The notes: a model not told the origin generated them from the letters alone. 10,202 bases of DNA from Myxococcales bacterium UBA1238 (GCA_002309015.1 DBWM01000024.1:1-10202), one strand, 5' to 3'. Counted from the first letter of the stretch, positions 1-6,576 are shown. Made by a program: numbers and translations.

Positions 1-929
1 CCCTTTTGGTTCTTCGCGTTCACATCGGCGCCGGCGGAGAGCAGTGTCTGAACCATCCCGGGTTTTTCCTTGTGTAACGCGATCAAAAGCGCGGTGTTGC
101 CTCTTTCGCCTGCGAGATTCACATTGGCCCCTGCGGCGAGCAGCAGTTCCGCAATCTCCGTCAGCTCGGTCTCCGCGCTCGCCGTCAGCGGCGTGAGGCC
201 CCAATGGCCTTTGATGTTCACATCGGCGCCGGCCGCAATCAGCGCCTGCACGGTCTCTTTCAAGCTTTCCCGTCGTTCACGGTCTTCGCCGGTACTGTGC
301 CACCAGCCTTCGGTCAGCACGTAATGAAGGGGTGTATTGCTATCGACATCGAGTTGATTCACATCCAGATTGGATGCGAGCAGCGACTTCACCTGTGAAT
401 GACGGCCCCTGGCGCAATAATGGAGGAGCATTTCGCCGTTATCCGTCCGGGCTTTGAGATCGGCGCCGGCTTCGAGGAGCAGATTGAACCCTTCTTCGGT
501 CGATTGAGGGTTGGCGCAATTCAGCATCAAGGGGGTCCGTCCTCTAAATCCCCTGGAGTTGACGCGGGCGCCGGCTTTCAGCAGCAACTTCATGACGGGG
601 ATGTCATTTTTCTCGGCGGCCAAAAAAAGCGGCGGCTCTCCATTATCTTTGAGGTTGACGTTTGCACCGGCCTTGAGCAGCGCCTGGATGATCTCGATGC
701 GACTTTGTTCGACTGCCAGGCCGAGCAGCGTCCTCTCCTTATCGCTTCTGACCGCATCAGGCTTGCCACCCTTGGCCAAAAACGCTTTCACGACGGCCAG
801 ATCGCCATCGTAAGCGGCCTTTAAAACCTTTTCATATCGCGGATTTGAGCTCTTCCAATCCGGGTCTAGGAGAAGCGCAAGGCAGGGCAAAGCGAGAGCG
901 AAGGCGAGGGCGAGGGATTTGAGCAGCAT
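1..929 (-). CDS. P1: exported ankyrin-repeat protein, C-terminus beyond the window
   Basis: This open frame runs off the left edge without a stop; 309 residues are visible. Residues 1-18 (MLLKSLALAFALALPCLA) form a Sec signal peptide, so the product should leave the cytoplasm. About eight ANK repeats follow from near residue 35, with typical turns such as AGADVN and helix-2 blocks such as QALLKAGA. ANK repeats bind proteins and have no catalytic activity; the partner is unknown. The repeats align one for one with repeats 1-8 of P2 and P3, including the CANPQSTEEGFNLLL repeat and the extended GWWHSTGEDRERR loop. Unlike P2 and P3 it lacks the ENVHTRRPP head: the signal peptide runs almost directly into LLLDPDWKSSNP, which looks like an in-frame deletion of roughly 16-18 codons. 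I chose the start at 929 because AGGA lies 9 nt upstream, exactly as in P2 and P3. An ATG at 935 sits too close to that site, and an in-frame ATG at 977 has no ribosome site. Confidence 0.93.
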   Translation of the reverse strand, partial: MLLKSLALAFALALPCLALLLDPDWKSSNPRYEKVLKAAYDGDLAVVKAFLAKGGKPDAVRSDKERTLLGLAVEQSRIEIIQALLKAGANVNLKDNGEPPLFLAAEKNDIPVMKLLLKAGARVNSRGFRGRTPLMLNCANPQSTEEGFNLLLEAGADLKARTDNGEMLLHYCARGRHSQVKSLLASNLDVNQLDVDSNTPLHYVLTEGWWHSTGEDRERRESLKETVQALIAAGADVNIKGHWGLTPLTASAETELTEIAELLLAAGANVNLAGERGNTALLIALHKEKPGMVQTLLSAGADVNAKNQK

Positions 930-1018
930 CTTCATCGTTCCTTTTCGGGGCAGCGGCTCAACGAAGGGTAAGCCCATTCAACGCATTCAGGAAAGTGGGG
1001 GAGTATGCCCGTCAGATG
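930..1018 (-). repeat. P2-P1 spacer, duplicate of the P3-P2 spacer
   Basis: This 89-nt spacer between the P2 stop and the chosen P1 start aligns without gaps to the 89-nt spacer at 3185-3273, at about 80% identity by eye. Identity is best near P1, where the blocks cgttccttttcgg and cgaagggtaagcccatt are shared, and poorest next to the P2 stop. It shows that the duplicated unit was a whole gene plus its leader, not only the coding repeats. I see no convincing -35/-10 pair and no terminator in it, so P2 and P1 may be on one transcript. Confidence 0.85.
939..942 (-). promoter_or_regulatory. Shine-Dalgarno site of P1
   Basis: On the minus strand AGGA (within AAAAGGAACG) lies 9 nt before the ATG at 929 and only 3 nt before the ATG at 935. 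The same AAAAGGAACG and the same 9-nt distance occur before P2 and P3, which decides for the start at 929. Confidence 0.65.
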
Positions 1019-3184
1019 TTACCGGGCGCCCGCCTTGCGAAGGAGTGCTTTGACGGCCTCGTCGTCGGCCAAATCGAGGGCGCTGCTGCCGGAGGCGTTT
1101 CGGGCGTTGACTTGGGCGCCGGCTTTGAGGAGCGCTTTCACGACCTCCAGGCATTCTGCCTGTTCGCCCTCGCGGGCAGCATCTGAAAGAGCCGCTGCCA
1201 TCAAAGCGGTTTGGCCTTCCTTGTCGACAGCATTGGGATTGGCGCCGGCTTTGAGGAGCGCTTTTACGACTTCCGGATTTCCAGCATCAGAAGCGGCCAT
1301 CAAAGCGGTCTCGCCATTGCGGTTTTGGGCGTTGGGATCGGCGCCGGCTTTGAGCAGCGCCTGAACGCTTTTCAGATCGCCCCAACTGATGAGGATGAGA
1401 GCGGTGTTGCCTTCATCGTCTCTCGCGTTGGGATCGGCGCCGGCTTTGAGCAGCGCCTGCATGGTCTTCAAAAATCTGTTTCGGCTGGCGAGGATGAGGG
1501 CGGTGTTGCCTTCCTGGTCTTTAACGTTGGGATTGGCGCCGGCTTTGATCAGGGCCTGAACGGCTTCGGGCAACTCGATCGGGCGCGGTGAATCTCCCAT
1601 TCGCCCATCGTAGTCTCTCTTGTTGACCGCGAAGATGAGCGCGGTTTGGCCTTCGTCGTCTTTGGCGTTGGGGTTGGCGCCGGCCTGGATCAGCGGCTGC
1701 ACGAGCTTTTCAACGCCGTATTGGCAGGCGATCATGAGCGCTGTTCGACCTTCGCTGTCCTTCGGCTTTGCATCGGCTTTGGCTTTGAGCAGGGCCTGCG
1801 CCATTTTGGGTTGCTTCGCTTCTAAGGCGCGCATGAGCGCCGTTTGGCCCTCCCGGTCTGCGCGATTCAAATCGGCCCCTGCGGCGAGCAGCATTTCCGC
1901 GATCTCCGTGAGCTCGCTCGTCGCGATCGCCATGAGCGGCGTTCTCCCATCCTCATTTTGGGCGTTGACATCAGCGCCGGCCGCAATCAGCAACTTTGCG
2001 GTCTCTTTTAAGCGCTTTTGCGCTTTTACGCGTTCCTGGGGTTGATAGTCGTCTTTGAGCCAGTACCCCTGGAAAAGCACAAAATGGAGGGCGGTATTTC
2101 CATCTCTGTCGGTCTGATTCACATCAGCGCCGGCTTTGAGCAGGGCCTGCACGAGTTCCACAACTCCGCTTTGACTGGCGAGCATGAGGGTCGTTTGGCC
2201 CTCTTTGTTCCTGACCTTCGTATCGGCACCCGCCGCGAGCAGCGTCTGCACCATCCCGAGTTTTTTCTCACGTAACGCGATCAAAAGCGGATGGTTGCCC
2301 TCCTGATCTGCGAGATTCACATCGGCGCCGGCCTGGATCAGCAGTTCCGCAATCTCCGTCAGGTGGGTCCCCGCGATCTCTGTCAGCGGCGTTCTGCCTT
2401 CTTTACCCCTGGCGTTGACATCGGCGCCGGCTCTGATCAGCGTCTGCACGGTCGCTTTTAAGCGGGCCCGCCGCTCTCGCTCTTCACCGACGCTGTGCCA
2501 CCAGCCTTCGCCCAGCACGACATGAAGGGCGGTATTGCCCTCTTTATCGCGTCGATTGACGTCCATGTTGGATGTGAGCAACTGCTGGATCTCTGAATGA
2601 CGGCCCTTGGCACAAAAATGGAGGATCGATCCGCCGTTCGCCGCCAATGCTCCGAGATCCGCGCCGGCTTTGAGGAGGAGGTTGAACCCTTCTTCGGTCG
2701 ATTGCGGGTTTGCGCAGTTCCCCATCAACGGCGTCACCCCCGCAGAATCCTTGGCGTTGACATCCGCGCCCGCCGCAAGCAGCAACTTCATGACGGGGAT
2801 GTTGTTTTTCTTTGCGGCGATCGCAAGCGGCGATTGAGAGTGGCCATCTTTGCCGTTGACATTTGCGCCCCCCTTGAGCAGCGCCTGGATGATCTCGATG
2901 CGGTTTCGCTCGATCGCCAGGCCGAGCAGCGTCTTCCCCTGATAGTTTTTGACCGCATCCGGCTTACCGCCCTGGTCCAAAAACGCTTTCACTCTGGCCA
3001 GATTGCCATCGTACGCGGCCTTTAAAATCACTTCATCCGCATTCCCGCTCTCCCAATCCCCACGTATGGGAGGGTGTTTGATGATGGGAGGGCGTCTTGT
3101 ATGAACGTTTTCCAGAGAATCTGGGAGTTCGGCCTGCGCAAGGCAGGGGAGGCTGAGGGCGAGGGCGAGGGTTTTGAGCAGCAT
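1019..3184 (-). CDS. P2: exported ankyrin-repeat protein of about 19 repeats
   Basis: The product has 721 residues. Residues 1-18 (MLLKTLALALSLPCLAQA) are a Sec signal peptide, followed by the conserved head ENVHTRRPP (25-33). From residue 50 to the end it is built of about 19 ANK repeats with no other domain, so it should be an exported, non-catalytic binding solenoid. Four repeats carry long insertions between their helices: 227-240 (WWHSVGEERERR type), 373-391 (GYWLKDDYQPQERVKAQ type), 523-538 and 665-678. Repeats 6-9 (213-358) and 10-13 (359-508) are two copies of one four-repeat module. Repeats 16-18 (589-695) are absent from the otherwise collinear P3. It ends with a half repeat, AVKALLRKAGAR, that serves as a C-terminal cap. 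An in-frame ATG at 3232 would add 16 residues, but I prefer 3184: it has AGGA at 9 nt, begins the signal peptide, and P3 has no upstream ATG. The natural ligand is unknown. Confidence 0.95.
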   Translation of the reverse strand: MLLKTLALALSLPCLAQAELPDSLENVHTRRPPIIKHPPIRGDWESGNADEVILKAAYDGNLARVKAFLDQGGKPDAVKNYQGKTLLGLAIERNRIEIIQALLKGGANVNGKDGHSQSPLAIAAKKNNIPVMKLLLAAGADVNAKDSAGVTPLMGNCANPQSTEEGFNLLLKAGADLGALAANGGSILHFCAKGRHSEIQQLLTSNMDVNRRDKEGNTALHVVLGEGWWHSVGEERERRARLKATVQTLIRAGADVNARGKEGRTPLTEIAGTHLTEIAELLIQAGADVNLADQEGNHPLLIALREKKLGMVQTLLAAGADTKVRNKEGQTTLMLASQSGVVELVQALLKAGADVNQTDRDGNTALHFVLFQGYWLKDDYQPQERVKAQKRLKETAKLLIAAGADVNAQNEDGRTPLMAIATSELTEIAEMLLAAGADLNRADREGQTALMRALEAKQPKMAQALLKAKADAKPKDSEGRTALMIACQYGVEKLVQPLIQAGANPNAKDDEGQTALIFAVNKRDYDGRMGDSPRPIELPEAVQALIKAGANPNVKDQEGNTALILASRNRFLKTMQALLKAGADPNARDDEGNTALILISWGDLKSVQALLKAGADPNAQNRNGETALMAASDAGNPEVVKALLKAGANPNAVDKEGQTALMAAALSDAAREGEQAECLEVVKALLKAGAQVNARNASGSSALDLADDEAVKALLRKAGAR
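1100..1420 (-). repeat. Three-ANK block present in P2 and absent from P3
   Basis: This stretch encodes P2 residues 589-695 (repeats 16-18). Before it, P2 and P3 align repeat for repeat. After it, both end in a similar half repeat (AVKALLRKAGAR in P2, IIELLRKAGAR in P3). The difference is therefore an in-frame gain or loss of whole repeats. The third repeat of the block carries a 14-residue acidic loop (ALSDAAREGEQAEC region). Confidence 0.8.
1329..1363 (-). repeat. 35-bp exact direct repeat, copy 1
   Basis: This 35-bp stretch is identical to 1425-1459, exactly 96 bp (32 codons) away. It encodes the QALLKAGADPNA helix-2/turn block of adjacent P2 repeats. Such identity at DNA level, above what protein conservation requires, points to a recent unit duplication and offers a site for slippage or recombination. 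Confidence 0.85.
1425..1459 (-). repeat. 35-bp exact direct repeat, copy 2
   Basis: Second copy of the 35-bp direct repeat at 1329-1363. It spans the junction between P2 repeats 15 and 16, at the point where P2 and P3 stop being collinear. That position suggests unequal recombination within this sequence produced the extra repeats. Confidence 0.85.
1661..2110 (-). repeat. Four-ANK module, copy B (P2 repeats 10-13)
   Basis: This encodes P2 residues 359-508. The order of features matches copy A at 2111-2548: a GNTALH repeat with a long aromatic/charged loop ending in RLKET, then an EGRTPL..LTEIAE repeat, then a repeat with an EAKQPKMAQ helix, then a repeat with CQYG or SQSG before the second helix. 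P3 has the same pair of modules, so the module duplication predates the P2/P3 gene duplication. Confidence 0.75.
2111..2548 (-). repeat. Four-ANK module, copy A (P2 repeats 6-9)
   Basis: This encodes P2 residues 213-358, the first copy of the four-repeat module. Corresponding landmarks are GNTALHVVLGEGWW, RLKATVQTLI, EGRTPLTEIAGTHLTEIAELL and EGQTTLMLASQSG. Copies A and B are adjacent and in phase, so the protein has a roughly 146-150-residue period on top of the 33-residue ANK period. Confidence 0.75.
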
Positions 3185-3273
3185 CGGTATCGTTCCTTTT
3201 CGGAGCAGCAGTTCAGCGAAGGGTAAGCCCATTTAAAGCATTTAGGAAAGTAGGGAGCGACGGCCGTGAGACG
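3185..3273 (-). repeat. P3-P2 spacer, duplicate of the P2-P1 spacer
   Basis: This 89-nt spacer lies between the P3 stop and the P2 start and is the counterpart of 930-1018. Both contain an in-frame ATG followed by GGCTTACCCTTCG, which opens an extended frame (MGLPF...) into the downstream gene, but neither has a ribosome site before that ATG. No clear promoter or terminator is visible. Confidence 0.85.
3194..3197 (-). promoter_or_regulatory. Shine-Dalgarno site of P2
   Basis: AGGA within AAAAGGAACG lies 9 nt before the ATG at 3184 on the minus strand. It lies inside the longer frame that opens at 3232, which argues that translation starts at 3184 and not upstream. Confidence 0.7.
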
Positions 3274-5118
3274 TTACCGGGCGCCCGCCTTGCGAAGGAG
3301 CTCTATGATGGCATCGTTGCTGGCCCAATAGAGGGCGGTTCGGCCTTCGTGGTTTTTGGCGTTTGGATCGATGCCGGCCTCGAGCAGCATCTGCACGGTC
3401 TTCGTAAATCCGTTGCGGCTAGCGAGGATGAGGGCGGTGTTGCCTTGGCCGTCTCTCGCGTTCAGATCGGCGCTGGCGCTGAGCAAGGCCTGAACGGCTT
3501 CGGGCTGCTCGGTCCGGGGCGGTGGATCTTCCCTTGACCTCTTGTAGTCTAACTTGTTGACCGCGAACAGAAGCGCGGTGCGGCCTTCGCTGTCAGTTGC
3601 GAAAACATCGGCGCCGGCGGCGATCAGCGGCTGCACGAGCGGCTCAGCACCGCTTTGGCAGGCAATCATGAGCGCAGTCCGATCCTCCCGGTCCCTCCAT
3701 CTGACATCGGCGCCGGCTTTGATCAGCAGCTGAGCCATCCCGAACTGTTTCTCTTTGACTGCGTACATGAGCGGAGTCTGGTTATACCGGTCTGCGAGAT
3801 TGACATCGGCGCCGACTTTGAGCAGCAGTTCCGCGATCTCCGTCAGGTCGCTCGTCGCGATCGCCGACAGCGGCGTTCTTCCGAGAGATCCTTTGGCATT
3901 CACATCAGCTCCGGCGGCCATCAGCGTCTGCACGGTCTCTTTTAAGCGTTCCCGCGCTTTTGGGCGTTCCTGTGGTTCATAATGGTCTTTGAGCCAGCGC
4001 CCCTCATTGAGCGCGTAATGGAGGGCTGTATTTCCTTCGTTGTCGGTCTGATTCACATCGGCGCCGGCTTTGAGCAGCGACTGCACGAGCTCCACAAATC
4101 CGCTTTGGCTGGCGAACATGAGGGCCGTCTGACCGCTTTCGCTCTGGAGCTGCGTATCGGCACCGGCGTTGAGGAGCGTCTGAACCAGCTCGGGTTTTCT
4201 CATTTCCAGCGCGTGCAAGAGCGCGGTCTTGCCCTCCCAGCCTGCGAGATTGACATCGGCGCCGGCTTTGAGCAGCAGTTCAGCAATCCCCGGCAGGTGA
4301 ATGCTCGCGTATGCCGTCAGCGGCGTTCTGCCTCCATCACCTTTTGCGTTGACATCGGCTTTGGCCTTGATCAGCACCTGCACGGTCTCTTTTAAGCGCT
4401 CCTCTTGTTCACGGGTTTCAAGGCTTCCGCCGAGACTGCTAAACCAGCCTAAGGACAGCACGTAATGAAGGGCGGTATTTCCATGTCGGTCGCGTTGATT
4501 CACGTCCAGTTTTGATGCGAGCAGTTTTTTGATCTGTGGATGACGGCCCTGAGCGCAGAAATGGAGGATCGTTTTACCGTCATTGTCCTGGGCCTTGAGA
4601 TTCGCGCCGGCTTTGAGGAGGAGATTGAACCCTTCCTCGGTCGATCGCGTGTTTTCACAACTCAGCATCAGGGGCGTCCGCCCCATGGAATCCGCGGTGT
4701 TGACACGGGCGCCGGACTTCAGCAGCAACGTCATGACGGGGATGTCGTTGAGCTTTGCGGCAATCGCAAGCGGCGTGAGATCCCCGTCCGCTGTGGCATT
4801 GACGTTTGCGCCGCCCTGCAGCAATGCCCGGACGATCTCGATGTTTTTTTGGTAGAGAGCGAGACCGAGCAGCGTCATCCCTTCATGGTTTTTAACCTCA
4901 TCGGGCTTGCCGCCCTGGGCCAGGAATACTTTCACAGTGGCCAGATCGCCCTCGGTAACGGCCTTGAGAATCGGTTCATGCCGCGGATTATCGCTCTCCC
5001 ATAACTCGGGTAGGGGCGGTCTGCGGGTGTGAACGTTTTCCTCAGCATCCGGGATTCTGGCATTTGCAAGGCAGGGCAGAGCGAGGGCGAGGGCCAAGGC
5101 GAGGGGTTTGAGCAGCAT
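3274..5118 (-). CDS. P3: exported ankyrin-repeat protein of about 16 repeats
   Basis: The product has 614 residues. Residues 1-20 (MLLKPLALALALALPCLANA) are a Sec signal peptide with a good A-x-A cleavage site, followed by RIPDAEENVHTRRPP (21-35). About 16 ANK repeats fill residues 48-614. It is the closest full-length paralogue of P2: repeats 1-15 correspond one to one, from residue 241 the numbering is even identical, and the same repeats carry long loops (224-240 GWFSSLGGSLETREQEE, 371-390 RWLKDHYEPQERPKARER, 521-538 DYKRSREDPPPRTEQP). It lacks P2 repeats 16-18. Cys154 and Cys188 in adjacent repeats are conserved in P2 and P1. It ends with the half-repeat cap IIELLRKAGAR. The start at 5118 is the first ATG after an in-frame TAG and has AGGA 9 nt upstream. 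The P3 stop is followed by an 89-nt spacer to P2. Expected role: extracytoplasmic protein binding, ligand unknown. Confidence 0.95.
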   Translation of the reverse strand: MLLKPLALALALALPCLANARIPDAEENVHTRRPPLPELWESDNPRHEPILKAVTEGDLATVKVFLAQGGKPDEVKNHEGMTLLGLALYQKNIEIVRALLQGGANVNATADGDLTPLAIAAKLNDIPVMTLLLKSGARVNTADSMGRTPLMLSCENTRSTEEGFNLLLKAGANLKAQDNDGKTILHFCAQGRHPQIKKLLASKLDVNQRDRHGNTALHYVLSLGWFSSLGGSLETREQEERLKETVQVLIKAKADVNAKGDGGRTPLTAYASIHLPGIAELLLKAGADVNLAGWEGKTALLHALEMRKPELVQTLLNAGADTQLQSESGQTALMFASQSGFVELVQSLLKAGADVNQTDNEGNTALHYALNEGRWLKDHYEPQERPKARERLKETVQTLMAAGADVNAKGSLGRTPLSAIATSDLTEIAELLLKVGADVNLADRYNQTPLMYAVKEKQFGMAQLLIKAGADVRWRDREDRTALMIACQSGAEPLVQPLIAAGADVFATDSEGRTALLFAVNKLDYKRSREDPPPRTEQPEAVQALLSASADLNARDGQGNTALILASRNGFTKTVQMLLEAGIDPNAKNHEGRTALYWASNDAIIELLRKAGAR

Positions 5119-5127
5119 CGGTATCGT

Positions 5128-5131
5128 TCCT
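5128..5131 (-). promoter_or_regulatory. Shine-Dalgarno site of P3
   Basis: AGGA within AAAAGGAACGATACCG lies 9 nt before the P3 ATG. This leader is identical to that of P2 for about 20 nt and then diverges completely, which marks the edge of the duplicated unit within the 59-nt P4-P3 spacer. I see no promoter in that spacer. Confidence 0.65.
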
Positions 5132-5177
5132 TTTCGGAGCAGCAGTCGAAAAACGCTCTAACGAAAAGCGGGCGGAT

Positions 5178-6452
5178 TTATTCAACGCTGGTTTTCTGAT
5201 CCGGATCGGCGCCGGCGGCGAGCAGCATTCGGATGGCTTTCGGTCTGCAAAAGAGGGTCGCCTGCATCAACGCGGTCCGGCCCTCCTGATCCTTTGCGTC
5301 GAGCCTGGCGCCTGAATCGAGCAGAACCTGAAGCAATGCTTCAGCGTCCTCCTCCCTGATCGCTTCATGCTCATTCCAGGCCTCCAGCACCTCACCCCAT
5401 TCGTCGAGGCCCTCGTCGTTTTGGGGCGGATCCACCCGCATCATCAGCCGCATCAAAGCGGTTTTGCCCTCGCCGTCCGTTGCGTTGACGTCCGCACCTG
5501 CAGCAATCAATGCTCTGACGAGGCTTAAAGGTCCGCGAAGCGCATCAAACAGGGCCGTCCTGCCTTCGCAGTCCTTCAGATTGACGTCGATGCCCGGTGC
5601 CGCAAGCAGAGCCTCCACAATGCGCTGATCGAATGCTTTCTCGCTTAAAAGCCGCATCAAGGCGGTCTTGCCGCGCTTCCTGTCCCTCGCGTTGACATCG
5701 GCCCCCGAAGAGAGGAGCAACCGAACCATCTCCAGGCTTTTGGCAATCCACGCAGCCTGAATCAGCGCAGGCGTGCCGTTCAGATCGGCCCCCGCTGCGA
5801 TCAAAGCCTTCGCCAACGCGAGATCCCCCTTTCGCGCCGCTTCGGTCAGGGCCGTCCAGCCCACATCGAGCCCGGCATTGACGTCCGCGCCCGCATCGAG
5901 CAGCGCTTTCACCAAATCGAGATCGGAGGTCAGGAACAGAGCGGTTTGATCCGACTGATCCCTGAGATTGGGATCCGCGCCGGCATCGAGCAGGGTTTTT
6001 ACGAGCTCCGGATCATCCCGGCTCACCGCAGAGAACAACGCGGTTTTCCCCTCAGAGTCCCGCCCGTTCACATCCGCGCCGGCCTTTAACAGCGCCTCCA
6101 AAAGCGCCCGATGCCCAGTACGGGCTGCAAAACAGAGCGCCTGCCCGCTCCCCGAAGCGTCTGCCCCCGCCATGAGCAGGAGCTTCACCTTTTCATTCGA
6201 TGCCGCAAACGCTGCAAAATCGAGCGCGGTTTCTCCCTCTTCATCGCGGGCATTTAAATCAGCGCCTGCATCGACCAGCAGTCTCAGCAGATCCGCAGAT
6301 CCATTCCTTGCGGCGAGCATCAGCGGACTGCGACCCCCCGGTTTTCTCGCGTTCGGATCGGCCCCTTCTTTGAGCAGACGCCGAACCTCCGCGCAGTCAT
6401 CCCCGGACACCGCCGCGAAAAGCCGCTCATTCCATCCCTGATGCGCTTCCAT
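5178..6452 (-). CDS. P4: cytoplasmic ankyrin-repeat protein of about 12 repeats
   Basis: The product has 424 residues and no signal peptide or membrane segment: it begins MEAHQGWNERLFAAVSGDD, which is already the first ANK helix, so it is probably cytoplasmic. About 12 ANK repeats cover residues 7-420. Repeats 4 and 8 are shortened at their start (ADASGSGQALCFAA and ADLNGTPALIQAAW lack the usual D-x-x-G turn). Repeat 11 contains a 29-residue strongly acidic insertion (341-369, rich in E, D and W) between its helices. The sequence is only distantly related to P1-P3 and lacks their signal peptide, head motif and loop positions. Its start is the first ATG after an in-frame TAG; the ribosome site is weak (GGGG 6 nt upstream). 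It follows the terminator at 6483-6533, so it may begin the left transcript or depend on readthrough. Role: intracellular protein binding, partner unknown. Confidence 0.94.
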   Translation of the reverse strand: MEAHQGWNERLFAAVSGDDCAEVRRLLKEGADPNARKPGGRSPLMLAARNGSADLLRLLVDAGADLNARDEEGETALDFAAFAASNEKVKLLLMAGADASGSGQALCFAARTGHRALLEALLKAGADVNGRDSEGKTALFSAVSRDDPELVKTLLDAGADPNLRDQSDQTALFLTSDLDLVKALLDAGADVNAGLDVGWTALTEAARKGDLALAKALIAAGADLNGTPALIQAAWIAKSLEMVRLLLSSGADVNARDRKRGKTALMRLLSEKAFDQRIVEALLAAPGIDVNLKDCEGRTALFDALRGPLSLVRALIAAGADVNATDGEGKTALMRLMMRVDPPQNDEGLDEWGEVLEAWNEHEAIREEDAEALLQVLLDSGARLDAKDQEGRTALMQATLFCRPKAIRMLLAAGADPDQKTSVE

Positions 6453-6482
6453 CGCAAACCCCGGCTGCTGGAGCTCTGCCCC

Positions 6483-6533
6483 AAAAAACGCCTAAGGCCC
6501 CCCGCGTTTAAGGGGTCTCTTAAACGCGGGGGG
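6483..6533 (-). terminator. Probable intrinsic terminator after P5
   Basis: A perfect 15-bp inverted repeat pairs 6498-6512 with 6519-6533 around a 6-nt loop (GC-rich base, AT-rich top). On the minus strand it is followed 9 nt later by six T residues (6483-6488). The plus strand has no T tract on its side, so it should act on minus-strand transcripts coming from P5. The gap between stem and T tract is longer than ideal. It separates the right-hand operon from P4. The rest of the 124-nt P5-P4 spacer shows no recognisable promoter. Confidence 0.7.
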
Positions 6534-6576
6534 GTGGTTCCTAAAAACGGGCATCTTCTTTCATTTGCTTAGGGAT

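Noticed and set aside
399..824. Plus-strand frames of about 140 codons with recurring GAGFEQ or SAPALSS motifs, also seen at 2597-3025, 3982-4395, 4540-5004 and 7882-8664
   Set aside because: They recur at the ANK period only because the coding strand repeats. They are shadows in frames opposite P1, P2, P3 and P5.
1200..2600. Regularly spaced ggcgccggctt blocks at about 99-bp intervals, resembling a CRISPR-like or satellite array
   Set aside because: The spacing is 33 codons and the blocks encode the AGA turn of ANK repeats in a continuous frame. The ggcgcc palindrome is just the codons for Ala-Gly-Ala (GCC GGC GCC).
1019..3232. A longer P2 starting at the in-frame ATG at 3232 (16 extra residues), with a matching upstream ATG at 977 for P1
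   Set aside because: Neither upstream ATG has a Shine-Dalgarno site, the extension would precede and spoil a normal signal peptide, and P3 has an in-frame stop with no upstream ATG. The shared upstream ATG is explained by the duplicated spacer.
3185..3273. Possible promoter in the P3-P2 spacer (TTTCCT ... TAAATG-like elements)
   Set aside because: The match is weak, and the equivalent positions are not kept in the sister spacer at 930-1018, where a promoter duplicated with the unit would be expected.
5545..5751. A 68-codon minus-strand frame inside P4
   Set aside because: It lies wholly within P4 in another frame, has no recognisable domain and no ribosome site.
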